The translations under genes and the position numbers were made by a program. Shown in pieces: positions 15,646-23,886 of a stretch of 64,000 bases of DNA (position 1 is the first letter of the stretch; every line of letters starts with the position of its first letter). The stretch comes from CAYZWU01 sp964482235 (GTDB taxonomy: Bacteria > Planctomycetota > B15-G4 > CAYZWU01). Location of the stretch: assembly GCA_964482235.1 (NCBI GenBank), contig CAYZWU010000010.1, positions 1-64,000 of the forward strand, read 5' to 3'. Below the pieces are notes generated by a model that saw only the letters and a list, made by a program, of their open reading frames with translations, was not told the DNA's origin and ran no database searches.

Positions 15646-17967
15646 ATGCGTTTGTTGCAACTTTGTGTTCTGTTTGGTGTTACGTTTCTGCTGATGGCCG
15701 CTGCGCCCCTGTCGGCAGGTGATTACACGGGCAGGGCCCCCTTCACTGCCGACAACGTGAGCTTCGGGCAGAAGGCTGGTTTCGACGTGGTTAATGCCGA
15801 TGGGCTGGACCTCTTCAGCGAACCGGGAAAACCCGTTCTTCCGTGCCTGGAAATCAACGTGGCGCTACCCACCGGCGCCGAAAAACTGCAGCTAGCGTCG
15901 CGGAGGGGCAGTAAGGTCGTGCTGGCCGAGGAACTGATCCTCATGCCGGGAACGCAGCCTCGCCGCATCAGCAACCCGCCGGCCGGGAACCCCTTCTTCA
16001 TGGATCCGGCCGTCTACGAGAGCGACGCTCTCTATCCTGCCGAAACGGCCAAGATCGTTTCGACCTGGGATCTCTACGGGCAGGAGTTCGTGACGATCCG
16101 CCTCTTCCCCTTCCAGTACAGCGGCGCCACGGGCACGCTCACCATGTGCGAGGACATCGCCTACCGGGTCAGCTACGACGTCGATACGACGGCGGTGCGG
16201 CGGACCTACAACTTCAGCAAGTCGATCAAGGCGAGCAACCTGGCCCGTCTGCAGCGGATGGCCGTCAATCCCGCGGCTGTCTCCATTCCGACTTTCACCG
16301 GTGCCGGCACCCGCGCCCTGCCCGCCGGCCAGTATGATCACGTGATCATCACCGACACCTTCGAATCCCAGTGGACTCCTCTTCGCGAGCTCTACACCAA
16401 GCTGGGCGTCCCTTCCAACATCGTGACCCTCTCGTACATCTACTCGAACTACTCCGGATCGGGGAACGACGGGAAGGTCCGCAACTTCGTCATCGATGCG
16501 CACAGCACCTGGGGAGCGACCTACTTCCTTCTCGGCGGCGACGAGGGTGAGATTCCCTACAACCTCTACTCGAACGGCGGCGACAACATCCCCGACGACA
16601 CCTACTACTCCGACTACGACGACGACTGGAAGTGCGAGGTCTATGTGGGCCGCGCTCCCGTGGACACGTCGACCGAGGTTGCGGACTTCATCACCAAGAC
16701 CGAGGAATACATCACCTACAGCGGTCTGGCCAGCGGCTTCGGCGACGAGGTCTTCTGCATGGGTTTCGACCTCGACAACTCGACGGACGGCGAAGACCTG
16801 ATGATCGACATCTACAACGATCACGTGCCGACCTGGGCCGACTATGACAGGGAGTACGACTCCGAGTCGGGCGGTCACGAGAGCGACGTGAAGAACTACA
16901 TCAACGGCGGCGAGAACGTCACGTTCCACTGCGACCACTGCTGGATCGATTCGCTCGGCGTTGGATCGACAAACCATGGCACCCATCTCTCCAACTCCGA
17001 GTGCTCGGCCTTCACCAACGACACCAAGTACGGGATCCACAACTCCCTCGGCTGCTGGCCCGGCGCGTACGATTACGACTGCTGGTCCGAGCGCTGGACG
17101 CGCGACACGAACGGCGGCGGTTTCGGCATGGTGGCCAACAGCCGCTACGGCTGGTATTCCCCGGGGATGCCCAACCTCTACTCCGGAAGGTATCAGAAGC
17201 GGTACGCAAAGGTCCTGTGGGACTACAACGACTATCACGCCGGTGAAGCGTTGGGCGAGGCCAAGAACGACTACAACCCCGGCGGTTCCTCGACCTACAA
17301 GTACATCTTCAAGGAGCTGAACCTGCAGGGCGATCCGGCCGTTCCGATCTGGACGAACGTTCCGCTCACACTGTCCTGCACCTACTCCTCGTCGATCAGC
17401 ACGGGCAGCCAGACCTACTCCGTCAACGTGAAGCAGGGCGGTTCGAACTACCCGGGCGCCCTGGTCTGCCTCTACATGGGCAGCCAGGTCTACGAGATCG
17501 CCACGACCAACGTCTCGGGTAACGTGGACATCTCGATCAATCCCTCGAGCGGGGGCACGATGTACGTTTCCGTCACGGTCCAGAACATGATTCCCCACAT
17601 GGGTTCCTGCTCTGTGGGCGGCGGCGGCGGTGCGGACGTGACGATCGACTTGGTGCTGAACGGCACCTCGTTCCAGCGCCGCGACTGGATCTACTACGAC
17701 TGCCACGTGACGAATACAACGGGCTACACGCAGAATCCCTACCTCTGGACCAACGTGACGCTTCCCAACAGCAACACCTATCCGGGAACCGGCTACCTCG
17801 ACGGTCCCATGAGCCTGACTCTCTCGGCCTACGAGACGGAGGTCTGGAACTTCGCCCGCAGGATTCCGCCTCTGGCGCCCATCGGGAGCTACGTGTTCAA
17901 CGCCTTCGTCGGTCCCAATCCGGGTATCGATGACGAGGACAACGAGAACTTTTCAATCACCAATTGA
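15646..17967 (+). CDS. Exported C25 (gingipain-family) cysteine peptidase
   Basis: ATG at 15646 follows AAAAAGGAG; an earlier in-frame ATG at 15622 lacks such a site. The 773-residue product has a signal peptide ending near SAGDYTG, an N-terminal propeptide-like region to about 210, then the caspase-fold C25 domain. The catalytic His is probably His428 in VTFHCDHCW, where family members usually read GHG, and the nucleophile is Cys470 in IHNSLGCWPGAYDY. C-terminal Ig-like domains follow (about 575-670 and 675-773), the last resembling CARDB adhesive modules. A secreted or outer-surface protease is expected. It stands alone between the two repeat elements and has its own strong terminator. Confidence 0.87.
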   Translation: MRLLQLCVLFGVTFLLMAAAPLSAGDYTGRAPFTADNVSFGQKAGFDVVNADGLDLFSEPGKPVLPCLEINVALPTGAEKLQLASRRGSKVVLAEELILMPGTQPRRISNPPAGNPFFMDPAVYESDALYPAETAKIVSTWDLYGQEFVTIRLFPFQYSGATGTLTMCEDIAYRVSYDVDTTAVRRTYNFSKSIKASNLARLQRMAVNPAAVSIPTFTGAGTRALPAGQYDHVIITDTFESQWTPLRELYTKLGVPSNIVTLSYIYSNYSGSGNDGKVRNFVIDAHSTWGATYFLLGGDEGEIPYNLYSNGGDNIPDDTYYSDYDDDWKCEVYVGRAPVDTSTEVADFITKTEEYITYSGLASGFGDEVFCMGFDLDNSTDGEDLMIDIYNDHVPTWADYDREYDSESGGHESDVKNYINGGENVTFHCDHCWIDSLGVGSTNHGTHLSNSECSAFTNDTKYGIHNSLGCWPGAYDYDCWSERWTRDTNGGGFGMVANSRYGWYSPGMPNLYSGRYQKRYAKVLWDYNDYHAGEALGEAKNDYNPGGSSTYKYIFKELNLQGDPAVPIWTNVPLTLSCTYSSSISTGSQTYSVNVKQGGSNYPGALVCLYMGSQVYEIATTNVSGNVDISINPSSGGTMYVSVTVQNMIPHMGSCSVGGGGGADVTIDLVLNGTSFQRRDWIYYDCHVTNTTGYTQNPYLWTNVTLPNSNTYPGTGYLDGPMSLTLSAYETEVWNFARRIPPLAPIGSYVFNAFVGPNPGIDDEDNENFSITN

Positions 17968-18047
17968 TCGCACATTGTTGGTGACCGACTCGGCGGTCCT
18001 CGAGCCCAAGGCCGGGAATGTCGGGAACTGGATGCGATAGATGCAAT

Positions 18048-18090
18048 GAAGCGGCCCGGCGTGCTGAGTGCGCCGGGCCGCTTCGCTTTT
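18048..18090 (+). terminator. Rho-independent terminator of the C25 peptidase gene
   Basis: A perfect 14-bp GC-rich stem (GAAGCGGCCCGGCG at 18048-18061 with its complement at 18071-18084) has a nine-base loop and is followed by GCTTTTTG. It lies 80 bases after the peptidase stop. Confidence 0.92.
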
Positions 18091-18121
18091 TGCTGATGAT
18101 CCTTCGCCGGATATTAGCAGA

Positions 18122-18169
18122 GATACCGGATCCGCGCAATCTCATACATAAGCGTGTGCGGAGGCCCGC
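18122..18169. repeat. Degenerate half copy of the inverted-repeat element
   Basis: GATACCGGATCCGCGCAATC at 18122-18141 matches the start of the arm with two changes, then continues through a divergent arm end into GTGTGCGGAGG, which resembles the loop of copy A. No right arm follows; the full copy B starts immediately after. Confidence 0.7.
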
Positions 18170-18276
18170 GCCGATACCGAGCCCGCGCAATCTCCGCCAT
18201 ATTCGTGTCCAGAGTTACCCTATCTGCATGCGGCGCCATACGAATATGGCGGAGATTGCGCGGGCTCGGTATCGGC
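18170..18276. repeat. Inverted-repeat element, copy B
   Basis: Arms at 18170-18206 and 18240-18276 are perfect reverse complements over 37 bases with a 33-base loop. The inner 32 bases are identical to the arms of copy A. The loop shares a TGCGGCG segment and a GT(T)ACC segment with copy A. It lies about 70 bases upstream of the glycosyltransferase start. Confidence 0.93.
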
Positions 18277-18344
18277 GGCTTTGGTATGATATCGGCTCGT
18301 GGAGCATGGCGGTGGAACCCGCTCCCAGTGCCGGAAGGGGCAGC

Positions 18345-19523
18345 ATGAGCGAGACCAGGAAAAAGATCGTCTACATCGTGGGCGGCGGCCGTTTCTTTGG
18401 CACCACCTACCCGCTGGGCGGTGCGGCCAGCTACCTGAGTACCGCGGCAAAGGCACTGTCCGGCGATCGGTTCGAACACGTCTTTCTTTTCCTCTTCGAC
18501 GGCCCGTCGGTCCGGGAGTTCGAGGCGCTCGGCTACAGGTGCCTCGTCGTGGAGCGGCGCGACGGCTGGACAATAACCCTGCCGTGGCGGATCGCCCGCC
18601 TGCTCAAGCGGGAGCAGCCCGACGTGGTGGTCACCGCCATCTCGAACGCCAACTTCTACGGCCGCATCGCGTCCTGGCTGGCTTCCTCTCCAGCCACGGT
18701 CACGGTGATCATGGATTTCCTGGACGGCATCATGGCCGGCACGGAGCAAAGGCCGTGGCGCGAGCGCTTCCACCTCTGGCAGGAGAAGAAGCTCTGGCGC
18801 CTGTGCAACCGCCTCGTCGCGGTGTCCGGCCCGCTCAGGCAGCACATGGTGAGCCGGTGGGGTATCCCCGAGGATCGCGTCGTGACGATCCCCGGCGTGG
18901 TGGACACCTCTCTCCCCGCGCCCACGGATATCAGAAGGGAAAAGGTCTACAGAAACCTGGGGATCGATCCGGAGCGCTTTCTCGTGGGATCGATCTGCCG
19001 CCTGTCGCCGGTGAAGAACCTGCCCATGCTCCTTCGCGCGGCGCGGAGGGTGGAGGACGCCGTTCCCGGCGAGGTGTGCTTCGCCGTGGCCGGCGAGGGT
19101 CCCCAGCGTGAGTTTCTCGAGAAGGAGGCGGCCCGGATGGGTCTCTCCGACGTCGTGCTCTTCACCGGGTGGTGCGACGACAAGGATGCCTTCTACGCGG
19201 CGGCCGACCTTCATGTGCTGACCTCCCATTCCGAATCCCAGGGAATCTCGCTCCTCGAGGCCATGGCCGCGTCCAGGCCCGTGATCGCCACGGCCGTCGG
19301 CGGCGTCGTCGAGGTGGTTGAGAACGAGGTCACCGGCTTTCTCGTCGATCCGGAGGATGACGAGGCCATGGCGCGCCTCATCGTGGAACTGCTCCGCAAC
19401 GGCACCATGGCGCGCAACATGGGAATGGCTGGACGCAAGAGGGTAGAGGAGCGATTCTCCCTCGAGCAGGCGCGTTCGGGACTGGAGAAGCTCCTGGCCG
19501 GTCTTCCGGAAAGAGCGCGGTGA
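18345..19523 (+). CDS. GT4-family glycosyltransferase
   Basis: ATG at 18345 follows GGAAGGGG at good spacing; an in-frame ATG at 18306 is an alternative. The 392-residue enzyme has a GT-B fold. The N-terminal domain begins KKIVYIVGGGRFFG. The C-terminal domain has VGSICRLSPVKNLPMLLRA and HSESQGISLLEAMAASRPVI, the family E-x7-E nucleotide-sugar site (Glu at SESQG and LLEAMA). It transfers a sugar to a glycan or lipid carrier on the cytoplasmic face. Four bases separate it from the reductase-GT2 gene. Confidence 0.92.
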   Translation: MSETRKKIVYIVGGGRFFGTTYPLGGAASYLSTAAKALSGDRFEHVFLFLFDGPSVREFEALGYRCLVVERRDGWTITLPWRIARLLKREQPDVVVTAISNANFYGRIASWLASSPATVTVIMDFLDGIMAGTEQRPWRERFHLWQEKKLWRLCNRLVAVSGPLRQHMVSRWGIPEDRVVTIPGVVDTSLPAPTDIRREKVYRNLGIDPERFLVGSICRLSPVKNLPMLLRAARRVEDAVPGEVCFAVAGEGPQREFLEKEAARMGLSDVVLFTGWCDDKDAFYAAADLHVLTSHSESQGISLLEAMAASRPVIATAVGGVVEVVENEVTGFLVDPEDDEAMARLIVELLRNGTMARNMGMAGRKRVEERFSLEQARSGLEKLLAGLPERAR

Positions 19524-19527
19524 CAGG

Positions 19528-21198
19528 ATGAGCGACGGACCAGAGAAGATCCTCGTCACGGGAGCGGAGGGCTTCATCGGCAGCCACGTGGTGCGCCGGC
19601 TCCTCGAGAACGGATACCGGGCCGGCGTACTCGTCCGCTCCGGTTCGGCGGGGGAACGGCTGGCCGATCTGAGCGGCCACTCCGGCCTGCAGATCGTCGA
19701 GGGCGATATCACGTCGATCGTGTCGCTGTCAGCGGCGCTCGACCGGTTCAGGCCCGACGGCGTGATCCACCTGGCCGCTTCGGGAGTGACGGGCGACGCT
19801 GCGCCGGCGGAGATGATCTTCACCAACACGATCGGCCTGGCCAATCTCCTCGAGTTCCCGGAGAAGCTGGGCAGGAGGCTCGTCGCGGCCGGCTCGGTCT
19901 TCGAGTACGGCGCGCACGACGAGGCGATCGACGAGGAAGCGCCCTGCCGGCCGCTCTCCAGCTACGGCCTCTCCAAGCTCCACGCATCGGAGCTTCTCTT
20001 TCGCTCCGAAGGCGTCGACTGGGTTCTTCTGCGTCCCTTCGGCGTCTACGGTCCCTGGGAGCAGCCGGGGCGTCTTCTGCCGTCGCTGCTGACCGGGCTC
20101 TGCGCCGATCATCCCGTTTCGCTCACCGACGGGAAGCAGGTTCGCGACTTCGTCTACGTGGAAGATGCGGCCGACGCCTTTGTCAAGGCGCTCGAGAGCA
20201 GGGACGCTTCGGGCAAGGTGATCAACATCGGTTCGGGCCAAGGCGTCACGGTGCGCGAGTTCGCCCTGGCCGCGGCAAGGCACGCCGCCGGGGAAGGGAG
20301 CGAACGTCCCGGGAAGGAGCTTCTTCGCTTCGGCGATCATCCCCGCCGCGAGGCCGATGCACCGCACCTCGTGGCGCGTTGCGACCGGGCCGCCGCCCTG
20401 CTCGGATGGAAAGCCGCGAACACGCTGGACGAGGGCATCGAGAAAAGCGCGGCCTGGTACGCGAGCCCTTCGGGAGCGTTCTGGCGCGAGGCAGGAGCAG
20501 CGAGCCGAGCCCACTTCTCGCTCGTCATGCCCTGCTACAACGAGGAGGCAAGCCTTCCCGTCTCCGTGCCGCCTCTCGCCGGGATCCTGGAGAGGCAGAG
20601 AGTCCCCTGCGAGCTGGTCCTGGTGAACAACGGCTCCAGCGACGGAACGGGCGCTGCGATCGACGAGCTCATCACCCGGGGGCTGCCGGTGAAGCGCGTC
20701 GACATCGAGACGAATCGCGGCTACGGCAACGGGATCATGGAGGGGCTGAAGGCGGCGCAGGGCCGCTTCGTGGGCTATCTCTGTGCCGACGGCCAGGTGG
20801 AGCCCGAGGACGTGGCGCGCATTCTGCTGGCCATGGAGCGGGTCGGTCCGGGAGCGATCGTCAAGGCGCGCCGCGTGACGCGGAACGACGGCTTCTTCCG
20901 GTGGTTCCAGTCGCGGATCTTCAACCTCCTCTGCCTGATCCTGTTCCGCACCATGACGATGGATGTGAACGGCACCCCCAAGGTGGCGGCCCGCGAGGTA
21001 TGGGAGAAGCTGTCGCTCGAGAGCCGCGACTGGTTCATCGACATCGAAGTGGTGGTCAAGGCCAAGTCCATGAATCTGAACTTCGTCGAGGTGCCGGTGG
21101 TCTTCAGGCCGCGCCAGGCGGGGAAGTCGTGGGTGAACCTCGGCACATCGATCGAGTTTCTCAGGAATCTCTGGATGACTGTGCTGAAGAAATGGTGA
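19528..21198 (+). CDS. Fusion of an RfbJ-like nucleotide-sugar reductase/epimerase and a GT2 glycosyltransferase
   Basis: A 556-residue protein. Residues 1-300 are an extended SDR: VTGAEGFIGSH (10-20) binds NAD(P), and Tyr146-x3-Lys150 (SSYGLSK) is catalytic. The segments DGKQVRDFVYVEDAADAFVK and INIGSGQGVTVREF resemble CDP-abequose synthase RfbJ as I recall it. Residues from about 329 are a GT2/dolichyl-phosphate-mannose-synthase-like domain: FSLVMPCYNEE, LVNNGSSDGTG, NRGYGNGIMEGLKAA, and CADGQ in place of DxD. The link is short and without frame disturbance, so the fusion seems real. It may make and transfer (or lipid-link) one sugar. The RfbH gene follows 64 bases later. Confidence 0.85.
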   Translation: MSDGPEKILVTGAEGFIGSHVVRRLLENGYRAGVLVRSGSAGERLADLSGHSGLQIVEGDITSIVSLSAALDRFRPDGVIHLAASGVTGDAAPAEMIFTNTIGLANLLEFPEKLGRRLVAAGSVFEYGAHDEAIDEEAPCRPLSSYGLSKLHASELLFRSEGVDWVLLRPFGVYGPWEQPGRLLPSLLTGLCADHPVSLTDGKQVRDFVYVEDAADAFVKALESRDASGKVINIGSGQGVTVREFALAAARHAAGEGSERPGKELLRFGDHPRREADAPHLVARCDRAAALLGWKAANTLDEGIEKSAAWYASPSGAFWREAGAASRAHFSLVMPCYNEEASLPVSVPPLAGILERQRVPCELVLVNNGSSDGTGAAIDELITRGLPVKRVDIETNRGYGNGIMEGLKAAQGRFVGYLCADGQVEPEDVARILLAMERVGPGAIVKARRVTRNDGFFRWFQSRIFNLLCLILFRTMTMDVNGTPKVAAREVWEKLSLESRDWFIDIEVVVKAKSMNLNFVEVPVVFRPRQAGKSWVNLGTSIEFLRNLWMTVLKKW

Positions 21199-21262
21199 GT
21201 TCTACTGTTCAGAACCGGACGGCCGGCCTGAGACAGCTTCTGCCGTCCCGGGAGCGCGTGGC

Positions 21263-22567
21263 ATGAATATGGAAGAGAGAGACCGCGCCGGGATCCTGAA
21301 GTCGGTGCGCCGCTACTTCGAGGATCACGGGCGCCGTCGCGGGACGTTTGTTCCCGGGAAAAGCGCCGTTCCGTGCGGGGGGCGCGTCTACGATGCCGAC
21401 GAGCTCGAGGCCCTGGTGGACGCGGCTCTCGACTTCTGGCTCACGGCCGGTCCGCGTGCTAGCGAGTTCGAGGCGAGGTGCGCCGCTCTCTTCGAGCTCG
21501 ACTCCTGCCTCTTCGTCAACTCCGGGTCGTCGGCCCTGCTCCTGGCTCTCACGGCGCTGATGGACGACACCCTGGGAGAGAGGCGCCTGAAGCCCGGCGA
21601 CGAGGTGATCACTCCGGCCATGGGTTTCCCGACCACCGTCGCCCCCCTGGTCCGGGCCGGCATCGTGCCGGTCTTCGTCGATGTGGAGCCGGCCACGTGC
21701 AATCCGACGCCCGAGACGGTGCTGCAAGCCGTGACGAAGAAGACGCGCGCCGTTGTCCTGGCACACGCCTTCGGCAATCCCTTCGACTGCAGCGGAATCG
21801 GGGAGGTCGTGAAGGAGAACGACCTCTGGCTGGTGGAGGACAACTGCGACGCCCTCGGCAGCCGCTTCAACGGACGGTTGACCGGAACGTTCGGCCACCT
21901 TTCGACGTTGAGCTTCTACGCGTCCCATCACATCACAACGGGCGAAGGCGGCGCCGTGCTGACCGGCTCCGAGGAGCTGGCCGCGATCGTGCGTTCGCTC
22001 CGCGACTGGGGTCGCGACTGCGCCTGCCCCCCGGGAGAGGACAACACCTGCGGAAGTCGCTTTCTCGGCCGATACGGCTCCCTGCCCGAGGGCTTCGATC
22101 ACAAGTACGTCTACTCGAGATGCGGCTTCAACCTGAAGGCCACGGATCTTCAAGCCGCCATCGGTCTGAAGCAGCTCGACAAGCTCGACCGCTTCACCGC
22201 TGCGAGGAAGCGGAACTTCTCGCACCTGATGGACGCGCTGTCCGATCTCTCCGATCGGCTGATCCTGCCGGAGACGTTGCCCGGGGGCGATCCGGCGTGG
22301 TTCGGCTTTCCGATCACCCTCCGCAAGGGGAGTCGCAGCAGCCTGGTCGAGGCGCTTGAGAGGAACGGGATTGCGACACGCATGTTCTTCGCAGGAAATC
22401 TCGTGCGGCAGCCTGCTTTCGAGGGTGCCAGGTACAGGATATCCGGCAGCCTCGAGAACGCGGACCGCATGGTGAACGATTCGTTCTGGGTGGGCGTCTA
22501 TCCGGGCATCACGGACGAGATGTGCCATTTCATGGCGCGCACGCTGCGCAAGGAACTGGTAAAGTAG
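21263..22567 (+). CDS. rfbH: RfbH-like CDP-6-deoxy-xylo-4-hexulose-3-dehydrase (PMP and [2Fe-2S])
   Basis: A 434-residue DegT/DnrJ/EryC1-fold enzyme. In SHHITTGEGG, His222 takes the place of the PLP lysine, the diagnostic change of the C3 dehydratases E1/RfbH and ColD. The cysteines fit the E1 iron-sulfur pattern exactly: Cys195-x57-Cys253-x-Cys255-x7-Cys263 (GRDCACPPGEDNTC). With a reductase it removes the C3 hydroxyl of CDP-4-keto-6-deoxyglucose. The partner reductase (RfbI/E3) and the CDP-glucose enzymes RfbF and RfbG are not in the window. Together with the RfbJ-like domain upstream it points to a 3,6-dideoxyhexose in the surface glycan. Confidence 0.93.
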   Translation: MNMEERDRAGILKSVRRYFEDHGRRRGTFVPGKSAVPCGGRVYDADELEALVDAALDFWLTAGPRASEFEARCAALFELDSCLFVNSGSSALLLALTALMDDTLGERRLKPGDEVITPAMGFPTTVAPLVRAGIVPVFVDVEPATCNPTPETVLQAVTKKTRAVVLAHAFGNPFDCSGIGEVVKENDLWLVEDNCDALGSRFNGRLTGTFGHLSTLSFYASHHITTGEGGAVLTGSEELAAIVRSLRDWGRDCACPPGEDNTCGSRFLGRYGSLPEGFDHKYVYSRCGFNLKATDLQAAIGLKQLDKLDRFTAARKRNFSHLMDALSDLSDRLILPETLPGGDPAWFGFPITLRKGSRSSLVEALERNGIATRMFFAGNLVRQPAFEGARYRISGSLENADRMVNDSFWVGVYPGITDEMCHFMARTLRKELVK

Positions 22568-22711
22568 CGCCGGGTTGATGCAGGGACACCGGCTCGGGCC
22601 GGCGCACATGAACGCTGCCTTTCAACGGCGCCGTGGAAGGCGCCCGGAATGACCCGCCGACCGCTAGAATGACTTCTGGGGCGGTCTGACATGAATGGAG
22701 AGGAGAGACCG

Positions 22712-23755
22712 ATGAGAACGATGCCGGTAGTTGCGATTTTCCTGCTTGCTGCAGCATTTCCCGCTCTGGCCCAGGAGGGGGAGCCCCCGAAGGAGCTCGA
22801 GCGCTTCGACGTCCTGCTCGGGAACTGGGACGGCAAGGGAAAGATGATCCAGTCGGAGGGGGGGCTCGAGATCGAGTGGACGGCGGCCTTGACCGCCACC
22901 CGGATCCTCGACGGCAACTTCCTGCAGGTGGATGAGCGCATCGATTTCGGTGCAATGAACCCGGCTCCGCTTGTCTTTCGGACGATCTACGGTTTCGACA
23001 GGGAGACGAAACGGTTCACCTACTTCGGCGTGAGCAACGCGGGGGGAGCAAGCCACGGAAACATGTTCTGGACAGGCGACGGCAAGCTCGTGAGCACATC
23101 GATCCTGACCGAGGGAAGCGAGCCGATCTCCTATCTTTCGGTGACGAACTTCTCGGAGAGCGGGCACAGCTTCACGATCAAGAAGGTCGAGGGCGGCGGA
23201 AAGATCTTCGTCAACGTGCTCGGTTCCTACAAGCGTGGCAAGAACTCCTTCTCCGCCGAAAGCGTTTCGGACGAGTTCATGCCTGTCCCGGTCGAGATGG
23301 ACAGGGTGAAACCCATGCTCGGCTCGTGGTCGATCAAGGGTTCGGTCTACCCGATGCCGGGCGGGCCGGCCATGGCGATTTCAGGACGGGAGGAGATCAC
23401 GAAGATCTTCGGCGGCCACGTGCTGATGGCCCGGATCGAAGGCGATCCCGTTCCCGGGATGAAATCGTCGTTCCGGGGCATCGGTTTTCTGGTCTGGGAC
23501 GATCAGGAAAAGTCATTTGTCAATTATTCGATGACATCCATGGGACGTGCCGTGATGGAGAAAGGATTTGTCCTTCAGGGGAACAAGGTCGTCTTCGTCA
23601 GCGCGCCCGTGATCCAGGGCATTCCCCATACCGAGCGATGCATCGTCGAGATCGCCGCCGACGGCAGTACGATGCATATCAGCGGCGATCGCTGCGCCGG
23701 TGTCGAGGAGGCGGACAAGGCGTACGAGACCACGCTGACCCGGGTCGGAAAGTAA
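22712..23755 (+). CDS. Exported protein with two DUF1579-like lipocalin-type domains
   Basis: ATG at 22712 follows GGAGAGGAGAGACC; the in-frame ATG at 22691 is inside that site. The 347-residue product has a signal peptide ending at LAQEG. It then has two similar ~155-residue halves, each opening with a motif of the type LLGNWDGKGKM (about 35-45) and MLGSWSIKGSVYPMPGGPA (about 198-216), followed by an ITKIFGGHVLMARIEG-type strand. This matches DUF1579, a beta-barrel family of unknown function, in tandem. It interrupts the polysaccharide genes and nothing links it to them functionally. Confidence 0.75.
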   Translation: MRTMPVVAIFLLAAAFPALAQEGEPPKELERFDVLLGNWDGKGKMIQSEGGLEIEWTAALTATRILDGNFLQVDERIDFGAMNPAPLVFRTIYGFDRETKRFTYFGVSNAGGASHGNMFWTGDGKLVSTSILTEGSEPISYLSVTNFSESGHSFTIKKVEGGGKIFVNVLGSYKRGKNSFSAESVSDEFMPVPVEMDRVKPMLGSWSIKGSVYPMPGGPAMAISGREEITKIFGGHVLMARIEGDPVPGMKSSFRGIGFLVWDDQEKSFVNYSMTSMGRAVMEKGFVLQGNKVVFVSAPVIQGIPHTERCIVEIAADGSTMHISGDRCAGVEEADKAYETTLTRVGK

Positions 23756-23886
23756 TCGGGAAACGCCTGATTTGTTTTTCAACCACCGCAGCCGGATCTG
23801 CCGATAACAGCTGTTGTCGCAGAGTCTAGTATGCACCGGAACCGGTCCATTTTCTGCCCGGCCGGTGCTTCGTGGAGAGGCATGGC

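Noticed and set aside
15892..17706. A 604-codon minus-strand frame opposite the C25 peptidase
   Set aside because: Val/Gly/Arg-biased antisense translation with no recognisable motif, and the plus strand is clearly coding.
18048..18090. The strong hairpin as part of the inverted-repeat family
   Set aside because: Its stem sequence differs from the repeat arms and it has a T tail, so it is an ordinary terminator.
15348..18276. The inverted repeats as ends of a composite transposon carrying the C25 peptidase
   Set aside because: Each copy is a self-contained hairpin, no transposase lies between, and no target-site duplication flanks 15348 and 18276.
22590..22660. A hairpin-like sequence after rfbH as a terminator
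   Set aside because: The stem needs a bulge and no T run follows.
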